From assembly GCF_029689925.1 (NCBI RefSeq), contig NZ_CP121445.1:3146501-3210500 (forward strand): DNA of 64,000 nt, in the 5' to 3' direction. The first letter of the stretch is position 1; every line of letters begins with the position of its first letter. The notes under the pieces were generated by a model. The model saw only the letters and a list, made by a program, of their open reading frames with translations, did no database searches and was not told the origin of the DNA. The stretch is from Anaerocolumna sp. AGMB13025. Its GTDB lineage: Bacteria > Bacillota > Clostridia > Lachnospirales > Lachnospiraceae. Made by a program: the position numbers and the translations under genes. Shown piece by piece: positions 29,301 to 39,000 of this stretch.

Positions 29301-29855
29301 ATGGATTCAAGAATTGAACAATACGAAAGCAAAATGATTAAATCATTGGATAATTTAAAAGAGGAATACACTACAATACGTGCAGGAAGAGCAAATCCCC
29401 ATTTGTTGGATAAGCTCAGAGTGGATTATTACGGTACGCCGTCTGCCCTTCAGTCAGTAGCTAATATTTCAGTACCGGAACCAAGAGTAATTCAGATTCA
29501 GCCCTGGGAGAGCAAATTAATTAAGGACATCGAAAAAGCTATCCTGGCATCTGATTTAGGGTTAACCCCTAATAATGACGGCAAAGTAATCCGTCTTGTT
29601 TTCCCGGAACTTACGGAAGAACGAAGAAAAGACCTTGTCAAGGATGTTAAGAAGAAAGCAGAGAATGCCAAAGTTGCTGTCCGAAACATAAGAAGAGATG
29701 CTAATGATGCCATTAAAAAAATGAACAAAAACAGTGAAATATCCGAAGACGAAGTAAAAGTCTTAGAAGACAGCATTCAAAAAGCAACCGATAAATTCAT
29801 TAATGATATAGACAAACTTACAGATGACAAATCAAAGGAAATTCTTACTGTATAA
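29301..29855 (+). CDS. frr: Ribosome recycling factor
   Basis: With EF-G this protein splits the ribosome after termination. The 184-residue chain has the typical coiled-coil domain and the conserved IRAGRANPHLLDKLRVDYYG start, VRNIRRDAND and the final DKLTDDKSKEIL. GGAGG lies 8 bases before ATG 29301. It follows pyrH by 30 bases. Confidence 0.96.
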   Translation: MDSRIEQYESKMIKSLDNLKEEYTTIRAGRANPHLLDKLRVDYYGTPSALQSVANISVPEPRVIQIQPWESKLIKDIEKAILASDLGLTPNNDGKVIRLVFPELTEERRKDLVKDVKKKAENAKVAVRNIRRDANDAIKKMNKNSEISEDEVKVLEDSIQKATDKFINDIDKLTDDKSKEILTV

Positions 29856-29898
29856 GAGTTCAAAGATTTTTTATCGTATCAGACTTATAGAACAAGAG

Positions 29899-29941
29899 GG
29901 GGCTGTTGCATATTCAATAACCCGATATAAGCAACAGTCCC
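29899..29941 (+). terminator. Hairpin between frr and uppS
   Basis: GGGGCTGTTGC (29899-29909) pairs with GCAACAGTCCC (29931-29941) with one G-U pair. Only a weak T content follows, so it may be partial. It lies 30 bases before uppS. Confidence 0.5.
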
Positions 29942-29970
29942 TTAATTACGAAAATTAGTTGGAGGTCTCC

Positions 29971-30696
29971 ATGGGAGATAATATAGAGCTGGAAGGTATG
30001 AAGATACCGGAACATATTGCAATCATACTGGATGGTAACGGCCGTTGGGCAAAAAAGAAAAGGATGCCCAGGAATTACGGACACGCACAAGGCAGCAAAA
30101 CAGTAGAAAAGATCTGTGAAGAAGCATACCGCATGGGTGTAAAGTATTTGACGGTATATGCATTTTCCACGGAAAACTGGTCAAGACCCCGGGATGAGGT
30201 AGATGCCCTTATGAAATTACTTCGTAATTATATGAAGGACTGCTTAAAAACCAGTAGTAAGAACAATATGAAAGTCCGAATCTTAGGGGATATCTCAAAA
30301 CTGGGTGAGGACATCAAGACAAGTATCATTGAGTTAGAAGAAGCATCGGCAGAGAATACAGGGCTTAACTTTCAGGTTGCTTTAAATTACGGCGGTAGGG
30401 ATGAAATCCTGCGCGGAGCAAAAAAAATGGCAGAAGCTTACAAAGCAGGTCTGATAAGTTTGGATGAAATAGATGAGAGTAATTTTTTCAGGTATTTGGA
30501 TACGAAAGGTATACCAGATCCTGATTTATTAATAAGAACAAGCGGTGAACAGCGGATTTCCAATTTTTTGTTATGGCAGCTGGCATATACGGAATTTTAC
30601 TTTACGGATACATTATGGCCTGATTTTACCAAAGAGGAATTAATGAAGGCTTTTCAATACTACAACAGTAGAAATAGAAGATTCGGAGCAGTTTAA
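29971..30696 (+). CDS. uppS: Isoprenyl (undecaprenyl) diphosphate synthase
   Basis: The 241-residue cis-prenyltransferase builds undecaprenyl diphosphate, the lipid carrier for cell wall (EC 2.5.1.31). It begins with the signature HIAIILDGNGRWAKKK, including the catalytic Asp, and has STENWSRP, NYGGRDE and a C-terminal RTSGEQRISNFL with the conserved Arg residues. GGAGG lies 5 bases before ATG 29971; a TTG four codons earlier sits on the ribosome site itself. Confidence 0.95.
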   Translation: MGDNIELEGMKIPEHIAIILDGNGRWAKKKRMPRNYGHAQGSKTVEKICEEAYRMGVKYLTVYAFSTENWSRPRDEVDALMKLLRNYMKDCLKTSSKNNMKVRILGDISKLGEDIKTSIIELEEASAENTGLNFQVALNYGGRDEILRGAKKMAEAYKAGLISLDEIDESNFFRYLDTKGIPDPDLLIRTSGEQRISNFLLWQLAYTEFYFTDTLWPDFTKEELMKAFQYYNSRNRRFGAV

Positions 30697-30710
30697 TAGG
30701 AGGAAGTTAT

Positions 30711-31508
30711 ATGTTTTGGGTGAGGTTCCGTAGTTCGGTTGTTCTTATGATTGTGACGGTTGCAACACTTGTTTTAGGCGGTAATGTGTTATTTGCTACG
30801 ATACTTGCCATTTCACTGATTGGCATGATGGAGCTGTACCGGACAATTAAGATGAATAAGTCTTTGATTGGTGTTGTTGGATATACTGCAGCGGTTGTAT
30901 TTGATCTGCTTATATTATTCCATTTGGAAATGTATAATATGATATTTATGATAGGCTTTTTATTACTATTAATGTTGTTATATGTATTTTCCTATCCGAA
31001 GTTTAAAATTGAAGAAATCTCCATGGTATTCTTCGGTCTGTTTTATGTGGCGGTAATGCTTAGCTTCGTATATCAGGTACGTATGCTAGAGGATGGTTCA
31101 TTACTGGTCTGGCTGATTTTTATCGGAGCCTGGGGTTCTGATACTTGTGCGTATCTCGTAGGTATACTAATAGGAAAACATAAGTTCCTTCCAAAATTAA
31201 GTCCCAAGAAGTCCTTAGAGGGCTGTATTGGCGGTGTGATAGGCGCGGCATTGTTAGGATTTATTTATGCAACAATATTTAAGAATACGATAGCCGGAGT
31301 ACAAAATCCTCAGGCAGCATTTGCAATCATCTGCGGGGTATCCAGCGTAATTTCCCAGTTAGGTGATTTAGCAGCTTCGGCAATTAAGCGAAATCATGAC
31401 ATTAAGGATTACGGTACGTTAATACCCGGACATGGTGGAATCTTAGACCGTTTTGACAGCATCATATTTGTTGCACCGGTAGTATATTTGTTATCTAATG
31501 TTTTATAA
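30711..31508 (+). CDS. cdsA: Phosphatidate cytidylyltransferase
   Basis: CdsA makes CDP-diacylglycerol from phosphatidic acid and CTP (EC 2.7.7.41). The 265-residue protein has seven to eight membrane helices and the family signature near its end, SAIKRNHDIKDYGTLIPGHG followed by GILDRFDS. AGGAGG lies 6 bases before ATG 30711. It continues the uppS operon. Confidence 0.95.
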   Translation: MFWVRFRSSVVLMIVTVATLVLGGNVLFATILAISLIGMMELYRTIKMNKSLIGVVGYTAAVVFDLLILFHLEMYNMIFMIGFLLLLMLLYVFSYPKFKIEEISMVFFGLFYVAVMLSFVYQVRMLEDGSLLVWLIFIGAWGSDTCAYLVGILIGKHKFLPKLSPKKSLEGCIGGVIGAALLGFIYATIFKNTIAGVQNPQAAFAIICGVSSVISQLGDLAASAIKRNHDIKDYGTLIPGHGGILDRFDSIIFVAPVVYLLSNVL

Positions 31509-31512
31509 TCAG

Positions 31513-31534
31513 CCATTCTATAAGTGTAGAATGG
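31513..31534 (+). terminator. Short hairpin after cdsA
   Basis: CCATTCTA (31513-31520) and TAGAATGG (31527-31534) form a perfect 8-base stem with a 6-base loop four bases after the cdsA stop. No T run follows, so termination is uncertain. Confidence 0.4.
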
Positions 31535-31544
31535 ACGAAAACAG

Positions 31545-31737
31545 GAATATGTAAGGCAATAAGTAATATGCAAGGCAATAAGTAATATGTACGCAATAAG
31601 TAATATGTAAGGCAATAAGTAATATGTAAGGCAATAAGTAATATGTACGCAATAAGTAATATGTACGCAATAAGTAATATGTAAGATAATAAGTAATATG
31701 CAAGGCAATAAGTAATATGTATGCAATAGGTATTATG
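31545..31737. repeat. Minisatellite between cdsA and dxr
   Basis: About ten tandem units of 18-19 bases follow the pattern AAGTAATATGTAAGGCAAT, or AAGTAATATGTACGCAAT in the 18-base form. Units alternate between the two forms with few other changes. No protein reading of it has a ribosome site. Confidence 0.88.
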
Positions 31738-32060
31738 TATACACTCAGGTAAATGTTGTGAATCAATAAATCATTAATAAGCTGGAAAGTACAATTAACC
31801 ACATAGCGAAAACAGTGCAGCATCAGGATTATTGTCGGATGGGAATTGACAATAACGATTAACATTATTTTATATTTTTATCAGGAAGAATGTTACAGTA
31901 ACAATTCTTTGTTTCTCGTGTAAAATATATAACAGGTGTATTTGCAGATCCTTTTTTTGAATTGCAAATCATCCCATGCAGGCTTCCGGTATAATTATAA
32001 TTAAATAATAGTAAACAACCTGGTCTGTACGTGCGTCAAGACGCGCAGATAGGAGTTAGA
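31738..32060. other. Intergenic region before dxr
   Basis: About 320 bases without a gene. It holds a perfect palindrome TGTTACAGTAACA at 31891-31903, a possible protein-binding site, and a TATAAT at about 31992 without a matching -35 box. The dxr ribosome site is at its end. Confidence 0.4.
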
Positions 32061-33212
32061 ATGAAACATATATCTATTCTTGGGTCAACTGGTTCTATTG
32101 GAACACAGACTCTGGATGTGGTAAGAAATAATGCGGATTTAATGGTCGATGCCTTGGCAGGGGCCAATAACATAGATTTATTAGAAAAGCAGATACGGGA
32201 ATTTAAGCCGAAGCTTGCATGTGTCTGGGAGGAAAAGAAAGCAAAAGAACTGGCTATTAAAGTAAAGGATTTACCGGTTTCCATCGTTTCAGGAATGGAT
32301 GGATTAATAGACTGTGTGACGGTGAAAAGTACTGATATTGTTGTAACTGCCGTTGTTGGTATGATCGGTATAAAACCAACGATAGAAGCCATAAAGGCAG
32401 GAAAAGATATCGCAATCGCCAACAAAGAAACTTTAGTAACTGCAGGACATATTATAATGCCGCTAGTTCAGGAATATGGTGTAAGGCTGCTGCCGGTTGA
32501 CAGCGAGCATTCCGCTATCTTTCAGGCAATTCATGGAGAAGAGGGCAATACGGTCAGCCGAATCATTTTAACCGCCTCCGGCGGTCCCTTCCGTGGCAGA
32601 AAACGTAATGAATTAGAGAACATACAGGTGGAAGATGCACTGAAACATCCAAATTGGTCCATGGGAAGAAAGATTACCATTGATTCCTCTACCCTGGTCA
32701 ATAAAGGATTGGAGGTAATGGAAGCCAAATGGTTATTTCATGTTGATTTGGATAAAATACAAGTAGTAATACAGCCCCAAAGTGTCATACATTCCGCAGT
32801 TGAATTCGAAGATGGCGGGATTATAGCACAAATGGGAACACCGGATATGAGGCTTCCCATACAATATGCGCTGTACTATCCTTGTAGAAGAAAGCTTTCC
32901 GGCGACAGAGTTAACTTTTTTGAACTTGGAAGACTCACCTTTGAAGAACCGGATTATGAAACCTTTAAAGGTTTACGGTTAGCTTATGAAGTTTCAAAAG
33001 GCGGCGGCAGCCTGCCAACGGTTTATAACGCTGCCAATGAAATCGCAGTGGCTAAATTTTTAAATCGGGAAATAAGATATCTGGATATTGTGGATTTAAT
33101 TGAAGAGGCTGTAAAATGCCATAAGAAAGTTCAAAATCCGTCTGTATCTGAAATTCTTAATATGGAACAAGAAACATATGATTTAATTAACCGGCTCACT
33201 GCAAAATGTTAA
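32061..33212 (+). CDS. dxr: 1-deoxy-D-xylulose-5-phosphate reductoisomerase
   Basis: Dxr makes 2-C-methyl-D-erythritol 4-phosphate in the MEP isoprenoid pathway with NADPH (EC 1.1.1.267). The 383-residue protein has the NADPH loop GSTGSIGTQTLDV, the metal site VDSEHSAIFQ and the substrate loop HPNWSMGRKITIDSSTLVNK. TAGGAG lies 5 bases before ATG 32061; ten earlier codons have no site. With ispG downstream it shows that isoprenoids come from the MEP route here. Confidence 0.95.
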   Translation: MKHISILGSTGSIGTQTLDVVRNNADLMVDALAGANNIDLLEKQIREFKPKLACVWEEKKAKELAIKVKDLPVSIVSGMDGLIDCVTVKSTDIVVTAVVGMIGIKPTIEAIKAGKDIAIANKETLVTAGHIIMPLVQEYGVRLLPVDSEHSAIFQAIHGEEGNTVSRIILTASGGPFRGRKRNELENIQVEDALKHPNWSMGRKITIDSSTLVNKGLEVMEAKWLFHVDLDKIQVVIQPQSVIHSAVEFEDGGIIAQMGTPDMRLPIQYALYYPCRRKLSGDRVNFFELGRLTFEEPDYETFKGLRLAYEVSKGGGSLPTVYNAANEIAVAKFLNREIRYLDIVDLIEEAVKCHKKVQNPSVSEILNMEQETYDLINRLTAKC

Positions 33213-33252
33213 AAGGTTTTGGAATTTATTTTTACTAAATCAGGAGGTAAGG

Positions 33253-34614
33253 ATGAATATAATTATTGCAATTTTAATATTTAGTTTAATTATTGTTATA
33301 CATGAACTGGGACATTTTCTTCTGGCTAAGAAGAATGGTATATTTGTAACTGAATTTTCCGTAGGTATGGGTTCAAGAATAATAACCATGGTTAAGACAG
33401 AGAAGGGGTATCATCCCAGATTTTTTTTATCGCAACATGATTTTGATACAACGCCTGAGTGGAAGGATACAACTAAGTATTCCTGGAAGCTGCTCCCAAT
33501 CGGCGGTTCCTGCATTATGATGGGTGAAGATGAACTAGTTGAGGACAACAGAGCCTTTAGTAAAAAGGGTGTCTGGGCCAGAATCTCGGTTGTTATTGCC
33601 GGTCCTTTCTTTAACTTCCTATTAGCTTTTTTACTTGCCATGTTCATAACCGGTGTCGTAGGTTACGATCCGGCAGCCATAACCAGTGTGGCTAAAGGTT
33701 CGCCGGCTGCAAATGCAGGTATAAAACAGGGGGATGTAATAACCAGATTTAATGGAAATAACATAGACATTGGAAGAGATGTATTGACTTATCTGCAATT
33801 TAATCCATATACCGAGAAAGAGGTAAATTTAACCTATGAAAGAGATGGTGTTAAAAATAAAGTTACCTTGATGCCGGTAATGGTCAAAACATATATGCTG
33901 GGATTTGCTTATACCCCTGATGGAACAGCAGCAACGGTAACTTCTATTTCTGAAGATATGCCTTTAGCCAAGGCCGGTGTCCAAAATGGTGATGTGATCA
34001 CAAGCATTAACGGTACAAAGATTAAGGATGGAACGGGTCTAAGCCAATATTTTCAAGAAAATCCCTTAACGGATCAGCAATTATCTATGACTATCTCCAG
34101 AAAAGGGGAAGAATTATCAGTCAAGGTAACGCCTGTCTTAACCAGTGAAAATTATAGTATCGGATTAGCTGTTAATTCTGCAAGGGTTAAAACCAATGTT
34201 TTTGGGGTGATAAAATACAGTGCAGTGGAAGTGAAGTACTGGATAAAAACCACGGTGCAAAGTTTAGGCCAGATTATTCGGGGCAAGGTAAGCCGGAATG
34301 ATATAGCAGGTCCGGTAGGCATCGTAGGCTTTATCGGTGACACCTATCAGGCAAGTAAAAGTGAAGGTACTCTATCGGTATTTTTGAGTTTATCCTATAT
34401 CAGTATATTATTAAGTGCTAACTTAGGGGTTATGAACCTGTTACCGATTCCTGCCCTGGACGGAGGCAGACTTGTTTTCCTGATTCTTGAATTATTCCGG
34501 GGAAAACCGGTGGATCAGGCAAAGGAAGGTCTGGTTCATATGATTGGACTGGTGGCATTGATGATACTCATGGTATTTGTAATGTTTAATGACATCAGCA
34601 GATTTTTTAATTAA
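33253..34614 (+). CDS. rseP: Site-2 protease RseP/RasP family
   Basis: This intramembrane zinc protease cleaves regulatory membrane proteins and signal-peptide remnants. The 453-residue protein has HELGH in the first helix (residues about 17-21), a second membrane helix near 120-140, two PDZ-like domains (about 150-215 and 220-300, each with a GDVIT element) and the LDGGR metal-ligand motif near residue 400 in NLLPIPALDGGR. Many family members in this group have one PDZ; two are seen here. AGGAGG lies 6 bases before ATG. It follows dxr by 40 bases. Confidence 0.93.
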   Translation: MNIIIAILIFSLIIVIHELGHFLLAKKNGIFVTEFSVGMGSRIITMVKTEKGYHPRFFLSQHDFDTTPEWKDTTKYSWKLLPIGGSCIMMGEDELVEDNRAFSKKGVWARISVVIAGPFFNFLLAFLLAMFITGVVGYDPAAITSVAKGSPAANAGIKQGDVITRFNGNNIDIGRDVLTYLQFNPYTEKEVNLTYERDGVKNKVTLMPVMVKTYMLGFAYTPDGTAATVTSISEDMPLAKAGVQNGDVITSINGTKIKDGTGLSQYFQENPLTDQQLSMTISRKGEELSVKVTPVLTSENYSIGLAVNSARVKTNVFGVIKYSAVEVKYWIKTTVQSLGQIIRGKVSRNDIAGPVGIVGFIGDTYQASKSEGTLSVFLSLSYISILLSANLGVMNLLPIPALDGGRLVFLILELFRGKPVDQAKEGLVHMIGLVALMILMVFVMFNDISRFFN

Positions 34615-34627
34615 GTAAAGGCTATGG

Positions 34628-34703
34628 AAAAATCATAGATTATTTGGGGTTATTAAGGGATTAGGACTTGGCCTGAAAAACAAATAGTCTATGATTTTTA
34701 CTA
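34628..34703. terminator. Long hairpin between rseP and ispG
   Basis: AAAAATCATAGATTATTTG (34628-34646) pairs with CAAATAGTCTATGATTTTT (34681-34699) over 19 positions with one G-U pair, around 34 bases. The 3' side ends in TTTTTA, so it can act as a terminator, though the arms are unusually long. Confidence 0.65.
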
Positions 34704-34789
34704 TTTAACAAAGAAGCAGCATATTATAGTTATATTATTAACTTACTAGTATCTAATTGTTTCTAATTAGGTACTTAACAGGAGTCTAT

Positions 34790-35848
34790 ATGAGAGAAAA
34801 TACAAAAGTAATTCATATCGGTGATAAGGTGATTGGTGGTAATAACCCTATATTGATTCAGTCCATGACTAATACCAAAACAGAAGATGTACAAGCAACC
34901 GTCAGCCAAATCCTTAAACTAGAAGCTGCAGGCTGCGATATCATAAGAAGTGCGGTGCCTACTATGGAGGCGGCCAAAGCTTTTTCAGAGATAAAAAAAC
35001 AGATTCATATCCCCATCGTTGCAGATATCCATTTTGATTACCGCCTGGCGATAGCAGCCATAGAGCATGGAGCTGATAAAATCAGGATCAATCCGGGTAA
35101 CATTGGCAGTACCGATAAAGTAAAAGCTGTAGTTGAAGCTGCAAAAGAAAGAAAGATACCGATACGGGTTGGCGTAAACAGCGGTTCCTTAGAAAAGGAA
35201 CTGGTAGCCAAATATCAGGGGGTCACGGCAGAAGGACTGGTGGAAAGTGCCTTGGATAAGGTTAAGACCATCGAAGAGTTAGGATATGATAACCTGGTTA
35301 TCAGTATAAAATCCTCGGATGTTTTAATGTGTATAAAAGCCCATGAACTAATAGCAAAACAGACCTTATACCCACTCCATGTAGGTATTACGGAGGCAGG
35401 CACCGTCATCGCCGGTAATATTAAATCCTCTATTGGGTTAGGAATTATGTTATATGAAGGAATCGGCGATACCATCCGGGTATCTTTAACTGGTAATCCA
35501 TTAGAAGAGGTTAAATCTGCAAAACTGATTTTAAAAACCTTAGGACTGCGAAAAGGCGGCGTAGAATTAGTATCCTGTCCCACCTGCGGCAGAACCCAGA
35601 TCGATTTAATTAAACTGGCAGGCGAAGTAGAAGACCTGATTCAGGACATTGATTTGGATATTAAAGTTGCGGTAATGGGCTGTGCAGTAAACGGACCCGG
35701 AGAAGCCAAAGAAGCAGATATCGGTGTTGCCGGCGGCAGGGGAGAGGGAATTATTATTAAAAAGGGTGAAATTATAAGAAAAGTACCCGAACCGGAGTTA
35801 TTGTCTGCTTTAAGAGAAGAATTGATGAAAATGCAGGCGGCAATATAA
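34790..35848 (+). CDS. ispG: 4-hydroxy-3-methylbut-2-en-1-yl diphosphate synthase
   Basis: IspG (GcpE) is the 4Fe-4S enzyme of the second-last MEP step. The 352-residue protein has a TIM-barrel start (VIGGNNPILIQSMTNT) and the cluster-binding cysteines in SCPTCGRTQIDL and VMGCAVNGPGEA. AGGAG lies 6 bases before ATG 34790; an upstream in-frame codon at 34757 has no ribosome site. It is separated from rseP by a long hairpin and so may have its own transcript. Confidence 0.95.
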   Translation: MRENTKVIHIGDKVIGGNNPILIQSMTNTKTEDVQATVSQILKLEAAGCDIIRSAVPTMEAAKAFSEIKKQIHIPIVADIHFDYRLAIAAIEHGADKIRINPGNIGSTDKVKAVVEAAKERKIPIRVGVNSGSLEKELVAKYQGVTAEGLVESALDKVKTIEELGYDNLVISIKSSDVLMCIKAHELIAKQTLYPLHVGITEAGTVIAGNIKSSIGLGIMLYEGIGDTIRVSLTGNPLEEVKSAKLILKTLGLRKGGVELVSCPTCGRTQIDLIKLAGEVEDLIQDIDLDIKVAVMGCAVNGPGEAKEADIGVAGGRGEGIIIKKGEIIRKVPEPELLSALREELMKMQAAI

Positions 35849-36083
35849 TTTATGAGGTTTAGATTCCATTACGTATTAGTTGATAATGATTATTAATAAA
35901 CAAGAATGAATAGTGAGTGAAACCCAAGGCTTTATTTATTGGGAAAATATTATTAGTTATGATTTTCCCTACGATAAATTTTGGTTCATCTTAAATTATC
36001 TTAACATTTACCCGGGTAAGGAATTCAGGTAAATACAAGGAATACTATATCTGAATAGAGTCAGAAAGAAAAGGGGCTTAATT

Positions 36084-39000
36084 ATGGGTATGCTTTTTTT
36101 TGAGGTCTTTGACCAGTTAACCAATCTTCCAAGTGAACTAGCAAACCAGTTTAAAGAGGTTTTGGTTGATAAGGTTTCAGTATCAAAGTCAACTGCCGAA
36201 GTAAAGATATATATGCAGAGCAGCCGGCTGATCCAAAGAACGAATATTAAAAAAATGGAATTCCAGCTTAAGAAACAGCTCTTTGCAACCGCACCGAATA
36301 ACATTGTGTTATGGGAAAACTACATATTATCAGCTCAGTATACTCCGGAAAAATTATTTCATATCTACAGAGACAGCATTCTAGAAGAATTTCGGGAAAG
36401 AAGCATATTGGAATATAATATTTTTGAGCTGGCCGAGATAAGCTTTGAGGGCAATATTATTTGTTTCAAATGCGAAGAAAACTTCCTTATCAGAAAAGTT
36501 TCCGGCGGCTTTATTACGTACCTGACTGATCTGTATAGGAACCGTTTCAATTACGAGGTATCGGTAAGGTTTGAATTTTTTGAACCGGAGGTAGTAGAAG
36601 AGGCTGGTGAAGAGTATGAATTCGTCACAAGGGAAGGGGTTAAGGTCTTAAATCCTAATAGCAGTGGTTATTCCAGTACCGAACAGAACCTGGCCGATGA
36701 TTTAGCGGCTACGGCTTATATGCAGGAAGTAAAAGAAACGAATTCCTACGGCGGGGAAGTGCAGACGGCTAAGGAAACCAGGAACGATAAAACCACGAAG
36801 GAATCTGGTAATGATAAAGGAGCGAAGAATAAAGGCGCCTTTGATAAAAGCAAATATAGTTACAAAAAGACCATTAATGACCCGGACACCATCTATGGCA
36901 AAGGATTCGAAGGTGATACGGTACCGATTGCAGACGTTCAGGATGAAATCGGTGAAGTAGTAATCCGGGGAAAGATTATTAATGTAGAGTCCAGGGAACT
37001 TAGGAATGAAAAAACCATTATTATCTTTACGATTACCGACTTTACCGATTCCATTCAGGGAAAAATATTTATCAAAACAGAAGAAGCGGCGGAAGTAATA
37101 GGTGTGTTGAAAAAGGGTCAGTTTATCAAATTAAAAGGTATGGCTTTAATGGATAAATATGATCATGAGGTTACCATTGGTTCGATCGTGGGTATTAAGA
37201 CGATTCCAAGCTTTACTACCATTAAACTGGACAACAGCCCGGTAAAACGTGTAGAGCTGCATGCCCATACCATGATGAGTGATATGGATGCGGTGGTGGA
37301 TGCAAAAGATCTGGTAAAGAGAGCATTTGCCTGGGGACATAAGGCAGTTGCCATTACGGACCATGGTGTGGTCCAGTCCTTTCCGGAAGCTAACCATGCC
37401 CTTAGTAAAAGAGATTATCCGGAGTCAGAATGGGAGAGGCTTAAGGAATTTAAAGTAATTTATGGGGTGGAAGCCTATCTGGTTGATGACTTAAAAGAAG
37501 TGGTGGTAAACCAAAAGGGACAGTCCCTTGATGATTCCTACATAGTATTTGATATAGAAACCACCGGTTTTGGACCGGTAAAGGACAAGATTATAGAAAT
37601 CGGTGCCGTAAAGGTAGTAAATGGTACTATTATTGATAAGTTCAGTACCTTTATCAATCCGGAAATTCCCATACCTTATGAAATTGAGGAACTGACCGGT
37701 ATTAAAGATGAGATGGTATTGGACTATCCCACCATTGACATCATTCTTCCCAGGTTTTTGGAATTCTGTGAAGGAAGCGCGCTGGTTGCCCATAATGCTA
37801 ATTTTGACGTTAGTTTTATTACGAAAAAATCAGAAGAATTAGGGATTGCCACTGATTTTACAGTCATAGATACCGTTGGACTGGCACGTATTTTACTGCC
37901 TGATTTAAGCAGATATAAATTAAATGTAGTAGCAAAAGCTCTGGGTATTTCCCTGGAAAATCATCACCGGGCAGTAGATGATGCCGGTGCGACGGCAGAG
38001 ATATTTGTTAAGTTTGTTGTCATGTTAAAAGAGAAAAATGTTATGAGTATTGATGAAATCAATACTATGGGCAGATTATCTCCGGAGGCTATAAAAAAAA
38101 TGCCTACCTATCATGCAATCATACTGGCTCAAAACGATATTGGAAGGGTGAACTTGTATAAGCTCATTTCCCTTTCCCACTTAGAATATTACAGCAAGCG
38201 GCCCAGGATCCCAAAGAGTTTGTTTATGGAAAACAGAGAAGGGCTTTTAATCGGCTCCGCCTGTGAAGCAGGAGAATTGTATCAGGCAATACTAAGAGAA
38301 CAGCCGCCGGAGGAAATCAACCGGCTGGTTAACTTTTATGATTATCTGGAGATACAGCCTCTTGGCAATAATGATTTTATGATCCGCAGTGATAAGATCA
38401 ACATTAATTCCAGAGAGGAACTAATGGATATAAACCGCAGGATTATTAAGTTAGGAGAAGAATTTAATAAGCTGGTGGTTGCTACCTGTGACGTACATTT
38501 TATGGATCCGGAGGATGAGATATACAGAAGGATTATCATGGCCGGTAAAGGTTTTAAAGATGCAGATGACCAAGCCCCTCTTTATTACAGGACCACAGAG
38601 GAAATGCTTGAGGAATTCATGTATCTTGGAAGAGACAAGGCTTATGAAGTGGTCGTAACCAATACCAATAAGGTGGCGGATATGATTGAGAAGATATCTC
38701 CGGTCCGTCCGGATAAATGTCCGCCTGTTATTGAAGATTCGGATAAAACCCTTCGTGAAATCTGCTATAACAAAGCCCATTCCATGTATGGACCAAATCT
38801 TCCAAAACAAGTTGAGGAACGATTGGAACATGAGCTTCATTCCATTATCACCAATGGGTTTGCCGTTATGTATATTATTGCCCAGAAACTGGTTTGGAAG
38901 TCCAATGAAGACGGATATCTGGTAGGTTCCAGAGGATCTGTAGGGTCCTCCTTTGTAGCTACCATGTCTGGGATAACAGAGGTGAATCCCTTAGCTGCCC

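Noticed and set aside
31545..31737. CRISPR array
   Set aside because: Units are contiguous with no spacers, unit length is 18-19 bases and no cas genes are present.
31409..31865. Two minus-strand frames rich in Tyr, Leu and Ile repeats
   Set aside because: They are translations of the minisatellite and have no ribosome site.
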